Origin: Psettodes erumei
Taxonomy: Eukaryota > Chordata > Actinopteri > Pleuronectiformes > Psettodidae
Assembly: GCA_016785225.1 (NCBI GenBank)
Contig: JAFBJZ010000422.1
Span: 4,332,001-4,396,000, forward strand
Direction of reading: 5' to 3'
DNA length: 64,000 bases
Both the position numbers and the translations under genes were made by a program. Positions 13,863-24,765 of this stretch are shown piece by piece. Below the pieces are notes generated by a model. That model ran no database searches. It was given only the letters and a program-made list of their open reading frames with translations, and was not told the origin of the DNA. How positions within the stretch are numbered: the first letter of the stretch is position 1; each line of letters opens with the position of its first letter.

Positions 13863-14000
13863 CTGGCTGATGCCAAATTTTTGTGCTTGCTTGCTTGCTT
13901 GATATAATTTCATGACAACAAGTTAGTCCTGAAGACAATTTGGCAAGTTACTGTATGGCTTCTACATCCTGATCAGCAAATAATGGGCGTGAGTTGATAT
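13863..14000 (+). repeat. Diverged repeat, copy 2, carrying a (CTTG)n expansion
   Basis: Second copy of the repeat seen at 13114-13285, sharing both anchors. At 13885-13901 the sequence TGC after TTTTTG has expanded into about four CTTG units, which copy 1 lacks. The microsatellite therefore arose inside this copy after duplication. Confidence 0.5.
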
Positions 14001-14356
14001 GTTTACAATGAACAGGATACAATAGATTTGATTTGATTCAGTAATTTTTTTGCTACATATAAAACAAAATGACAGGCTTTGAAACAACTGCAGCAAAGAG
14101 GTTCCGTCCTATTTTAAATTGCACTACATGTTCTCCAGTGACCACAGTCTGCTGCCATATCCTGCCTCCAAACCTCGGAGACAGGAAAGTTTGAAATGTC
14201 AATTTTTATGTTTCAGACTACATAAACATCAACACTTGGCTGCTTCCTGGAGACAACATTATGGTTTTAAGTGATCTAACCATAATGAGGCGTCGGCTGT
14301 ACAGACAACACACAGGATGTCGACTTTGATTGTAAAGACATGGAGTAGTGATTTCG

Positions 14357-14397
14357 AGTTGCTCTGCAGGCATTAAGTAGTGCCTGCAGACTCAACT
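14357..14397. repeat. Short hairpin (inverted repeat)
   Basis: The arms CTCTGCAGGCA and TGCCTGCAGACTC pair around an 8-nt loop. Ten contiguous pairs are followed, after a 1x2 internal loop, by five more (AGTTG with CAACT). It is too short for a typical microRNA precursor. Confidence 0.75.
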
Positions 14398-14981
14398 GAG
14401 AGTCTTGGGGTCTGTCCTAGAACCCGCACTGGTGGTATTTCCGACTAGTGAAGTGCCTGCTTGTTTGACATGTTTCTGTTAAATGTTGATTTTGAACAAG
14501 TGCCTGTTAAGACTGCATGTAATTGGAGGATTTTCAGTAGGCAATTGAGGAATCAAATGATAACAAACTGCTTTGATAGACTATTAGGATTCAGCTTGTA
14601 AGATAAATGTAACCACAACAGCAGCTACCTTTACAATATCATAATATATATCCTTATAAAAAAACATCTTGAACTGATTAAATTTGGAAAGATGATTCAT
14701 TTTACAGGAAGTGACAACCATCTGTTGAGGTCCTGCCAAAGCCACTGAATGACTGGATGAGAAGAAAACAGATGTCAGAATGTTTCTGTCATTCCAGAAT
14801 GCAGAATCCAAGGTTTAAAGGTACCTTAAATTATAAAATCCTGGGGATGAATATAATTTTGAGGTTTTTAATCACATTTGTTCAGTTTTAGTAGACACTG
14901 GCCAGTTTGTAAATTAAGAATAAGCTTTTTTTAGTAGCAGTATAATGTTTTATTCATTGTTACTTATTCAAAGCAACCAAA

Positions 14982-15016
14982 TGTCTTGTTTTAAAGTTTT
15001 AGTTTAAAACAAGACA
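14982..15016. repeat. Perfect 14-bp inverted repeat with (ACAAG) expansion
   Basis: The arm TGTCTTGTTTTAAA is mirrored exactly by TTTAAAACAAGACA across a 7-nt loop (GTTTTAG). The right arm runs on into a short (ACAAG)n-like series to about 15031. This may be the remnant of a small palindromic transposon or a slippage-generated hairpin. Confidence 0.85.
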
Positions 15017-15820
15017 AGACAACAAGACAAGTTTTTAGCTTGTTTTACGTTCTGCCAGTCATTTTTATTGCAGTTTTCAGAAATATGGGATATGGAATCC
15101 ATTAATTGCTGGGTTGTCTTTTTGATTTTCTGTTCCTCCTGTCTGAACCCCAAACTGCCCCTAATTATAAAGTACCATATACAGGTGGATAATGTGTACA
15201 TTGGGAAGAATGACTCTAATGACAGAGCAAAGTATGTATTCACACTGAATCCAACACATCATGAACTTAATTGATGTTTTTATTGTAAAGTTGGTTGATT
15301 ATTGTTGGCTGCCAAACCAGCTGCTTTACCACCAGAAGCTGGACTGGCATCCACATTGTTCAATATACTTATCTCATGGCTTCAAGACTAACAATGCATC
15401 AGGTGTGTGCTATGCATATTCTGTCTGTATTTTGCCATTATTCAGAGGCTGAGCAACTCAAGTGGTGATATGTAAATGCACACTTGTATACCTGCTAAGA
15501 CCACAAGTGCTGGTAGTGGAACAGACTGGACCAAAATTCCTGCAGTTTCAGACTCCCAGCTGACAGCATGAAGCTACAATTTACTGTTTTATTAAACACT
15601 GCAATGAACCACTTTGCACAATTTCCATCTAATAACAGTCTTTAATCAAAACTGCCTGTGTGTGTCAAACAGGAAGAATGAAAGTACAATATTTCTTCCT
15701 GATTATCTACATTTAGTTTTGTTAGTTATCTTTTATCTGAGGGTCCTCAAATGTATACTGTCAATATCATACATTACAACTTATCAGAAACTTTTTGTGT
15801 TATTATTTTTACTTTTTGTG

Positions 15821-15845
15821 TATTATTATGATTATTATTATTATT
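15821..15845. repeat. (ATT)n microsatellite
   Basis: Eight imperfect TAT/ATT units with one G interruption (ATTATGATT). It lies about 25 bp from the LINE tail at 15870. Confidence 0.85.
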
Positions 15846-15869
15846 GTCACAGATGGTAATGATGATAAT

Positions 15870-15960
15870 CAAGTCAAGTCTAGATTAACTTTATTATGCA
15901 TGTGTGAAATTCATTTGGTAAGTGATGCAAACACAAAGACAGTAAACAGTACGCAAAACA
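15870..15960 (-). mobile_element. LINE 3-prime tail relic, minus strand
   Basis: Read on the minus strand, the segment ends in CCAAATGAATTTCACAC, then an ATAAAGTTAATCT-type stretch and GACTTGACTTG. This is the usual 3-prime end of fish non-LTR elements: 'AAATGAATTTCCC...AATAAAGTT' followed by a short tandem tail. Only the tail is present, with no ORF, which fits 5-prime truncation at insertion. The exact family (L2, Rex or another) cannot be decided from this length. Confidence 0.55.
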
Positions 15961-15989
15961 GCAATAATTATGCAAAACAATAGCACATC

Positions 15990-18900
15990 CAGAGATGATG
16001 CAGCCCCATCATCTACTTCTACCCCTCCCACACAACACACACAAACAGAGGAAAGAAAGCAGACAGCTGTGGCAGTCCATCCCCCTTTATATCACACACA
16101 GATAAAGCAGTGGTGCAAACTAAAGTTGCAACAGTATGAATAAATTCATGTGTGACAATAAAACATATGAGACAGTAATGTCAAATACCAACATCACACA
16201 TGGTAAAGCTTTAGTACCAGCTGTTTAACCAATTAATAGGAACAAAGATGTTTTAATTTTTGCACTACAATATTTTTTTCCTCTGACTCAGCTCTAATAC
16301 CTGATGCAGAGTATGAGTGGGTCACCAGAGCAGATGGATGAGACCGAAAACACTTGCTGCTGCCTTCAACCTCACACTCTTTGTGTCAAATGAATGCTTT
16401 AAAACCAGAAATGCAAGTGTTTAGTGGTTGCAGCATATCATTACATATCTGTTTTGATATAACCTTTAAAAGATATGATTCAGTGACTCAGTTAATATAG
16501 TCACTTTACATTGCTGTAATTATGATGTCCCTTGGTAGCTTTTAAATATATCACTGTGTCAGTTGCAAGTTATGCAATGCAGTTATACTGGGAAATTGGA
16601 CCCCAGAAGAAACTCCTCTGCTAGAAGTGCTGTTCACACCGTAGATCAGTGTTGCTTTTGCGGAGATATGCTAATGAGGACATGGTTTGATTGGGCCACC
16701 CACGTCAGTGACTCTGGCTGACAAAGGTGCACAAGGCTGCATCCGCCAGCCTCATTAAAGCCCTGTCCAATTATAGAATAGTAATTGATCATCTGCTTTG
16801 TGTGTTTCTGCCCTCTCTCCTTGTCTCCAAAGTATGCTAGAGGTCAATCTAAAAGGCATGTTGCTGTAACATGGTTAAATCCCAAAAGACAGTTGCTGGC
16901 CTTCCTTGGCTTTTTGTTAAGCTCATACAAGCACCTGCGTACTAAATTTTGTCCCTGTTTTCGAGTTTACCACTGCCTTCTCTTGTACTGCCGACACAAA
17001 TCGTGATACCCTGGGGACTTGAGGGTGAAATATGAAGAGCTCCTATTTGACTGTTTGTAATGTAGAGCAGGTTAACTATTACAATTCTGCTTCTTTAGGG
17101 CATACTTCAGTATGGTACAGCATAATAGGTTTTGCTGAAAATTAAAAATGTGAAGTAATCTGTGAATTCTGTCAAATATTTAATGAGACAAGTCAGGACA
17201 AGTGATAAGCGTGATATGTTGGCGTGGTCATCATATGTTTATGTTTGTGGAAACACAGAGACCTGTTAGAGTGACTCTGTCTTAGTCAACTATGCAGAAA
17301 TCATACTTTGAGCCAATATTCCCCACCTCACGCACCCCTGTGCCAGTCTGCTGTTTCAAACTGGGAGAAATGATTTGTTGTTTTCTTTTAGATGAGACAG
17401 GGTTGCATGGGATCCTGAACTCTCCAGTGCAAATAGAGAGGAATAAACATCAACGCCTACTTGTCACAGCCACCAACAACCATCAGGATGTCAAAACAAC
17501 ACCGGCACAAACACACCAGTGCCTTCAGATCTCCATATTTAGATATGTGCACTGTGTTTGAGCGCGAGAAGCAGCTGACTTTTAACAGACTCACAGAGCC
17601 TGGTTTTCCATATTGACAGGGACGAAGTTCAACTGATTCTTGCATCAATTGCTAACAGAGGTCTAATTTATCCCTCAGTTAGATCCTGTTGTACTGCTTC
17701 AGTCCATCATGATTTTATGCCAACCAACATGGCTCCACTTCTGCCCCATTATGAATAGAGACACTGCCTTTGCGGCTTCATTATTAAATAAGTAAGAGGA
17801 CGGAGGAGGGAAGCAGACAAATGTTTTTAAGCCTTGTTGGAGAAGACGCCATGGCCATTAGAGGCTGAGCATTAACAACAGTAAGAAACAACACAAACCA
17901 GATGAGTGGGGGCAGAGGGAATGAGCTGGACGAGAAAAAAGAGATGTAATTACGGGAATATTGCCACCTTGTTATTATAGCCTGTATTGCATGAGGTCTG
18001 GCTATGAGAGTAGCTCAATCAGTGACAGAGATCCCATGATACAGTCAGTTCATTTTGTTAAAGCCATACCTAGCTTTCTGTTTTGTACCTGCTGCTTACA
18101 CTGTAACATTTGTCAATACTAGAATTCATTTCTGCATCAAAACAAAAGGCATGGTAAATGTAAGCTAAAAAATCATCTCTGGACTTCATAACAGCGTGGC
18201 CATCCTCAGTGGCAGGTCTGAATGCATTAAATGCAATATGAATTGTCGCTTTATTGATGCCATTCATTACAATGATGAAGGCTCTTGGTAATTATCAATT
18301 TTGTTTAAGCACATCTGAGAGCTTTGTGTGACTCACTAATGGACGCCACCGGTGAAGCCAGTCATTCAGATTTGTGTCAACGAGTCATTAAGCCGCCTTT
18401 GAGGGAAGTCAGCAATCTGATCCATCATGACAATAATGAGACGACGATGAACTCATCAATTTCACTCCTCCCAAGCGCTGCGCACGGCTTACAGATAACA
18501 GTCACTGTCTTTTCCTCCGTGACTCACTCCACTTCACAGTGTCTTTCACCCACCTTGTGACATCGTTCCTTAACGCTCCCTTCCATGACTGCTTTTTGTA
18601 GCCAATGTTTTACTGTGGTCCTCTCTATTTTCTGCTTACCTTTACCCCTTTCCTTGCAAAATGAACAAACTGGATCAATTTCCAGCCACCGTGGCACCAA
18701 AGCTTATTCTGTTACAGCAGGCAGCTGCACTTTGCATCCAGTTAATCTCTGTTCTTCAAATAATGGACAGAAAGAAATATGAGTAAAAAAAGTGTGTCAT
18801 ATATAATTGCCTTCTGTTTTTGGTGTTTTGTTAAGGCCATCTTTGATTTTTGTTGAATAAATCATTTTAATAAATAAACCATGTGCTTCTCTCTCCCTTG

Positions 18901-21050
18901 AATAAGTGGTTTGACAAAGTGAATATATTTTTCCAAGTTCATCTTTTCCTCAACAAATTTCCTGCATCTAAAATGTATTAAGGTGGCTTAAATGTTTGTT
19001 TCAATATGAAATTCCTTTTTGCAGTTCTTGATTCTGCCTACACCAGACACTACCAGACCTTAACAACTACCTTAATATGCAACAGTTCATTTTAGCCTGT
19101 AAGAATTGTGTATCTACCTGTGACCTCAGGCAGCTCCTGCAGTTTCCATTTCCTCAATCTGCAGTTCATCATGAAGCTGGGTGATCATAACCAGCACTTA
19201 ATGATTCATGAACAGAGAGACTAATGGAGTACTTTACACACTGTAATCGAATGAGGCCATTATGGCGAAACTAGCTGCTTACTGGGGACTTTGATCAAAG
19301 AGGGATTCGGAGTATGATCATGAGATGTGATCAGATGTGGAGAGATAACATGGACTCTCATCAAGCTTTTGGATGGAGGTCCACATTAGCATGCCTTTGA
19401 AAGACAGGGAGCATGCTGGTACACAAGGTCATAAAAGTGGTGAAGTCTTTCCAAGAACAGACTCTTCAACTTGCCAGTGGCTTTTCAGAAGCAAAAAAGA
19501 AGGTTGTAAGGAGGACCTGATCACAATACTGAATTTGACTAAAGAACAGACAGGAAAGAGGGAGAGGAAAATGAGTAAGAAAAAACTCATTTTGCAAGAC
19601 ACATTCTTGAAAAAGATGGTCTTGGAAAGGAGTGCACAACCCAAATGAGAGCTATAGCAACCAGCACCCTGGGTCCTGCTGCTATGGTCAAACATCCACT
19701 CCAGCCTACTCACTTTTTCTTTTCTTTTTTTTGTGGCAGTATGGCGACCTCTGTCTTTGCATCACAGCATAATCATAATCAATTCAACAAACATTACTTG
19801 CACTATAGGCTGTCTGTCAGGAAAATGTGCACATATATTGTTTTATAGAAATAGATATGGAGAAAACTTAGGGAAATGATGCAAACTTCACACAGAACAC
19901 TGCACAAATGTCATAGCGCCTTCATATATGTACTGAACCAGGACTCACATCTATAATCAAGCTGCCGCAGACACACACAAACATTTGTTCACCTCCCTCT
20001 CCCTGACTCTCTGTCTCTCTCTGTCTCCTGCTCTGCCACATCACTTAGCTTTGCACCCTCTTCTTGGGTGCCAGCACTTGTTGGAAGGAAAAGAAATGTT
20101 GACAATTGTCTTCTCCTGCCTTGTCACCAAACAACTTTGTCACACTTCACTGCCAGCTTAATTCTCAGACATCCCTGTCAAGAAATGACATTTAATTTTC
20201 ACACCTCCTCTCGCTGCTATTTTTTCTTTCATGAATTTTATTTTCGAGCACACCCCCAGTGCATTGGCTGTCTGAAAGTATCGATATCTCTGACAGTATG
20301 GGAGTCTTTAACTCAAATGAACACTCCCACTGTCTTTGTCACTCCTCCACTTGCAGTGTATTATGACAAAGGTAAGTCATCTTTAAAATGCAATGTCACC
20401 GCTACAGTGCATACAGCAATAGTAGGATGCATCATCTATATCTATCTGGCCATCTGTATATGGCAATTTGCATCTCTCTCTCTCTCTGTATATGTTACAT
20501 TACTGAGAGTGACAGTTGCCCATCAATCTCTTTGTTTTACAGGTTTGGGTCATGAAATATTATTGAAACATCTCATTTCAAATCAAAACAATTAAATATT
20601 AGAAACTAAATTAACCATGGTTAAAATAACCATTATGGTAAATATTTCAGATACATAGATAGACAGGTATGCAGCATTTGAAGGAGCAAGAACTGAATAC
20701 TTTCCCCTCTCTTTCTTAGCCCAGTAAATTAAAATGCTGCTCCACTTCTTAGTTTTCATAAGATTAGAGAGACTGCATGTCCTAGTCTGTCCTTTTATCC
20801 TCCCCTTTACATGTAGGATGAGAGCTTAACTTCCTAAGGGTTTCCATTTTAGCCAGGATCAATAGCCAAGTGCTCACTGGCCAAAGTGAATTTGGTCCTC
20901 ACTGCTCAGTCTTCTGAGTGAGCCATGGTTTGACTGTGCAGCCCACAAAAGCAGAAAATAGAGCTTAAAGAAACTGTGCCCATTTACCTCAACTCTATTT
21001 CCTCTCCACAAGTTTCAAGCGGTTATGACAGGCCTTTTTCATGGTTTAAG
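15990..21050. other. No gene recognised; some blocks look like candidate conserved non-coding DNA
   Basis: Mostly AT-rich DNA. The block 18300-18530 is richer in CpG and mixed in composition (GCCGCC, GACGACGATG, GCGCTGCGCACGG). A 175-codon plus-strand frame spans 20068-20595 without a recognisable domain and includes a strong acceptor and donor pair only 15 nt apart at 20357-20371. CT-rich runs occur at about 19993-20035 and 20476-20487. No transposon family was recognised. Confidence 0.45.
20611..20624. repeat. 14-bp perfect palindrome
   Basis: TTAACCATGGTTAA is self-complementary with no loop. A partial echo (TAACCATTATGGTAA) follows at once. It may be a homeodomain or GRHL-like dimer site (GRHL proteins bind AACC-GGTT), but that is a guess. 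Confidence 0.8.
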
Positions 21051-21059
21051 TAGGTGACT

Positions 21060-21560
21060 GGAGGGAGCTGATCCAAATGGCCAAAACAGCCCCTGGTTTA
21101 TTATCAAGAGGCCTAGAATTTGAGATTATAGGTGATTACACTCATCCATCCCCTTTTCTGAAAAAAAGCAAAATCTGTTTAATCCCCCTCTCTGGTGCAG
21201 CTTCGGAGGGTGCCCAGGGACGGCTGGCATCCATCACAGGCCCTAAAAAAAGCGCAGAACATACGGAACCAGGAGGAGCCCTGGCCCCGGCTTGCAGGGA
21301 AGACGGCCAGTTGGCCAACGAACAAGAGGTGCTGGGTCTGATCGGGCAGAGGGAGACGCCACTTGGCCACAGATCACAGCGGTCAGTGGGGACATCTTTG
21401 GCCCGCCGGCTTGCATGGGGAGCTCTCATGGAAAAAAGGGGGCAGGGTGGAGCTGGGAGTTCAGTGCTGACCTTAGACTTTGAGCTGCAGTCACAACACA
21501 GCAGCCCTCTTCTTCCATCCACAGCCACACCATCTCTGACAGCCTTGACTGACAGCTCTC
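21060..21560. other. GC-rich, CpG-containing island
   Basis: By hand count about 60 percent or more of bases 21181-21420 are G or C, with about a dozen CpG dinucleotides, against clearly AT-rich flanks. Open frames overlap on both strands (175 codons plus, 21077-21604; 128 codons minus, 21142-21528). That is expected from low stop density, and neither translation resembles a known protein. Possibilities are an orphan CpG island or promoter, an exon of an unrecognised gene, or an old GC-rich insertion. Confidence 0.5.
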
Positions 21561-21599
21561 AGAGCTGCATGTTTTTTGCACTCTCACTCTCCTCTTCTT

Positions 21600-24250
21600 T
21601 GTAATGGACTCTCAGTGTAACACTGATTATGAATGAGGGTCATACAGAGTGAATTTGAAACCCATTGTTTGTTTTGGGGTAATTAATATTTTCCACAGAT
21701 CTTACAATAAAACTGTTAACATGTTTCCTTTCAGTGGCGACCCTGTTACAGAGGCTAACAGAGGGAATCCACCCACATCACAAGTGTCTGACGAAAACGT
21801 TGATTGTTTGAAACCAGCCCTTTGAATCTATGTGTGGACTTATGGAACGGGAGACTGGTGAGCAGACTCCATTTAAAGTTCGAATTGATAGACCATATTG
21901 ATCACCTCGAGAGTTTTGTTCTCATTAAATGCTGCCGCTTAGGTCAAGCTCACGCAGAGCCCCTCTCTTCAGAGTAATTCCATTTCAACAGGGTGTGGAG
22001 CTTTTCACAAGGCATTTGGGAGCTGTGAGACACAAATTACAAGGTGTTTCTCTTATCTTTGGCAAATTAGCATTTATTCCTCCTTTCCCCATTTGCCGTT
22101 TCATAATGTTTAAAAGGAAAAGAAACCACTAGCATATGTGCAAACACTAGAGTGGTTAAAAACATCATTACAAGACATTTTGATTTTTTTCATTCATTTG
22201 GAAGGAATAAATAAGTGTGAAACAACTCAAAATTCTATAGTGTCATCCTTGTCTCAAACTTGAATATATTGTCTTTATCTTGGGCTATTTTAAATTTTTT
22301 TTACTTTTTCTAGTTTTTCCAGCACAAAATCTTTTAATTAAATCAAGAACAAACAATGAATTGTGCAAATGGTTATACACATTTTTGGCACATATGCCCT
22401 TAAAATAAAGCAGTGTCCTCCAGACATCATTTTATTAGGCAATCATATAAAAAGGCCCATTAATGCAATACAATCACATAACAACTGGATACCTACTGCA
22501 CAGTCAAATGTGCAGCTTGATTTTAAAACTTTCCGTTTGTTAATTAACTGCTGTGGTGACTGCTGGCCTGTGTAATGATGAACAATGTAGAACATTTCTA
22601 GTCCACATACAACTGGAAATGGGTTATGTTGCATTCTTGCTGCATTGTTATGTGTTGGACAGAAAACCTGACATTCATTGCTTTCAATAGGAGAGCAACA
22701 GTAAATCCATAAAGTACCACCTGCTGCTTGGTAGACAGAACTTGACAACAAAAGCTGAATCCTCCCAGTCTTCACCATACACAGAAGGCTGGATAAACAA
22801 GACAGAAGGGAAATAAATCTGACAAAATGGATGCAGCCAGATATGTTTGTGCAACTGCTTTTCTTGTCCTGTCGCCTGCTAAAGATAAAGCAGTGAATAA
22901 ATAAGAGCTCACTTCATCTAAGTTTCCATTTCAGGTTTTAAGGATAAGATTTACAGATGTACTGTGGCTGGATGGAGCACCTAATATCCTATATATCCAA
23001 TATACTACCCAATCAATGTTTTAAAATGAAACAAAATTGTCAAATTGAGTTTTTTGTACGATCAATCTGCATCAAATGGCTTCTTTAATAAACACATTTT
23101 CACAGGAATCATTCTATAGATGTGCAAGGAATCTGGGATGGGCAGAAACCTCACAGGAAGTTGAGTAAAATTCAAAACAGCAAGGTCTTTACTTGAACTT
23201 GAGACAGTCTGACATAGGCAGTAGTAAAAGTGGGGACAGGCAAAATTCGGGGTTCGTTGGAATTAAATAACATGATTAGATGGGTGACACTGATTGTGAT
23301 ATTCCATAATGAGTAGTAAGACATCTGCGGCATGCTTATTCCCCATTTACCAAGATATGAGCAGGACATGCTCTGCAGAATTACGGGACACCAACGGATG
23401 CTGATCTGCCACACTGGAGACACAGATTAACATGCCGTTTGTCCTCACTTAATTGTCTTGTTATTCTGGCACGACAGCAGATGATCAAGGAAAGAGAAGT
23501 GACCGACAAAAGTCCCTTTGTACCTCACCATCTCAAAAACAACTTCTCTCCCCCTCACTCCCCTCCCCACTTGTCAGCACGAACACAGAGTGAAAGTCAG
23601 GTAAGGACTCTTTTGGCAGGGTGTCACAAACACGACACAGATGAGGGCCAGACCACGCTGTTGGGAGGAGGAACAGCCCTGACCAAAAACGGTGCTCATG
23701 ATTCATTCATTACATCGTTAACAGTTTCCAGAGTGTCAACAGCTTGTCTTTGAAGTGATAATCTTAACATTGAGGGTGTCCTTGAATTTCTTCTTTCCAT
23801 TAAAATGGTTAATGGGAAATGATTTCTATAACTCAGCAAGGAGGAGTTCCCTGAGCCTCCTGTTAGTTAAACCATGTCTATTAAATCTTTGGGGAAAAGA
23901 CAGAAAATATGAGAAGTGCCTACCAAGCTTGGGGCATTTCTCTCTCATGTTGTCTCTCACATATATGATATATGCACTATCTCACTTGTCTTCTACTGCA
24001 ACTACATTTGTTGTGTTTAGTAGACTGTTTTTCAGAGTATATAGCTAGGAATTTCATTTTAAATCTGTAATTAGATGAAGGTGTCCAGATTTGTATGCAT
24101 TTATTTCAGAATGATTTATTAAAGTTCTAAATAAATAACATTAAAACAGGTTATCCACGTGGTTATTCTGTTTTTTATCTTTATGTCATCCTTTTTTTAG
24201 GCTGTGAATATTCTCATTTGCCCAGGTCATGGTTATCTCAAGGAAATTTT
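21600..24250. other. No gene recognised
   Basis: The segment 21870-22120 is rich in ATTA/TAAT cores (CAAATTAC, AAATTAGC) and GATA-like sites and looks like a possible enhancer. Around 23440-23740 it is GC-richer, with a donor-like CAG/GTAAGG at about 23599 but no convincing exon. The remainder is AT-rich with short frames only. Confidence 0.45.
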
Positions 24251-24253
24251 TAT

Positions 24254-24765
24254 CGAAATCAAATAGACTTGGTTGTAGGTCTTTGAAGACCTTTCGCCTC
24301 TCATCCAAAAGGCTTCATCAGTTCATGCTGGTCTGAAAAAAAGGATCTAGGATGAGCTAGTCAGACTAGCTGATCCACTGGCTCAGATTCAGATAGATAA
24401 AACAGATGGAGACTGTCCTCCCAAGACAAAAAACACAGCATTGGTTGTTTCAGCAAATGTCGACATATGTTTACATTCAAGTGACAAATAACTCAACATA
24501 GAAATGATTGTCCATCAGGGGCGAAAAAGGATAAAATATGATGTAAAATTACAAGTCAGCAGGAGGCTGGCACTCGAGAAGAAAACCAAAACTCATGACT
24601 AACCTGTAAACAAAACCCACAAAACACATATTTGCTGAAACCAGCCTACTGATGGACAGTCAACAAATCACCAATCCTTTCCAATCTTAGTAGAGCAACT
24701 ACAAACATCAAGATGAACTTCTATCTAGTGCTGAAGAAGTTGTTTATTATCCAAGTAAATACTGT
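24254..24765. mobile_element. Degenerate inverted-repeat element (about 500 bp)
   Basis: The left part contains TGAAGACCTTTCGCCTCTC then CATCCAAAAGGCTTCATCAG, a string widespread in fish repeats. The right end contains, in the opposite orientation, GCTGAAGAAG...TTATCCAAG. Inside these, GTTTCAGCAAAT at about 24447 is mirrored exactly by ATTTGCTGAAAC at about 24629, and ATGTTTAC by GTAAAC. The two halves are therefore roughly collinear inverted copies, as in a foldback or MITE-like element, although heavily diverged. A perfect 17-nt palindrome (AGCTAGTC-A-GACTAGCT, 24355-24371) lies in the left half. Confidence 0.45.

Noticed and set aside
20068..20595. 175-codon plus-strand frame as a gene
   Set aside because: No domain, low-complexity stretches (FFFHEFYF, SLSLS over a CT run) and consistent with chance; only the small splice-site pair inside was kept as a finding.
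21077..21604. 175-codon plus-strand frame in the GC island as a protein
   Set aside because: Several frames on both strands are open here because of GC content, and the translation is unrecognisable.
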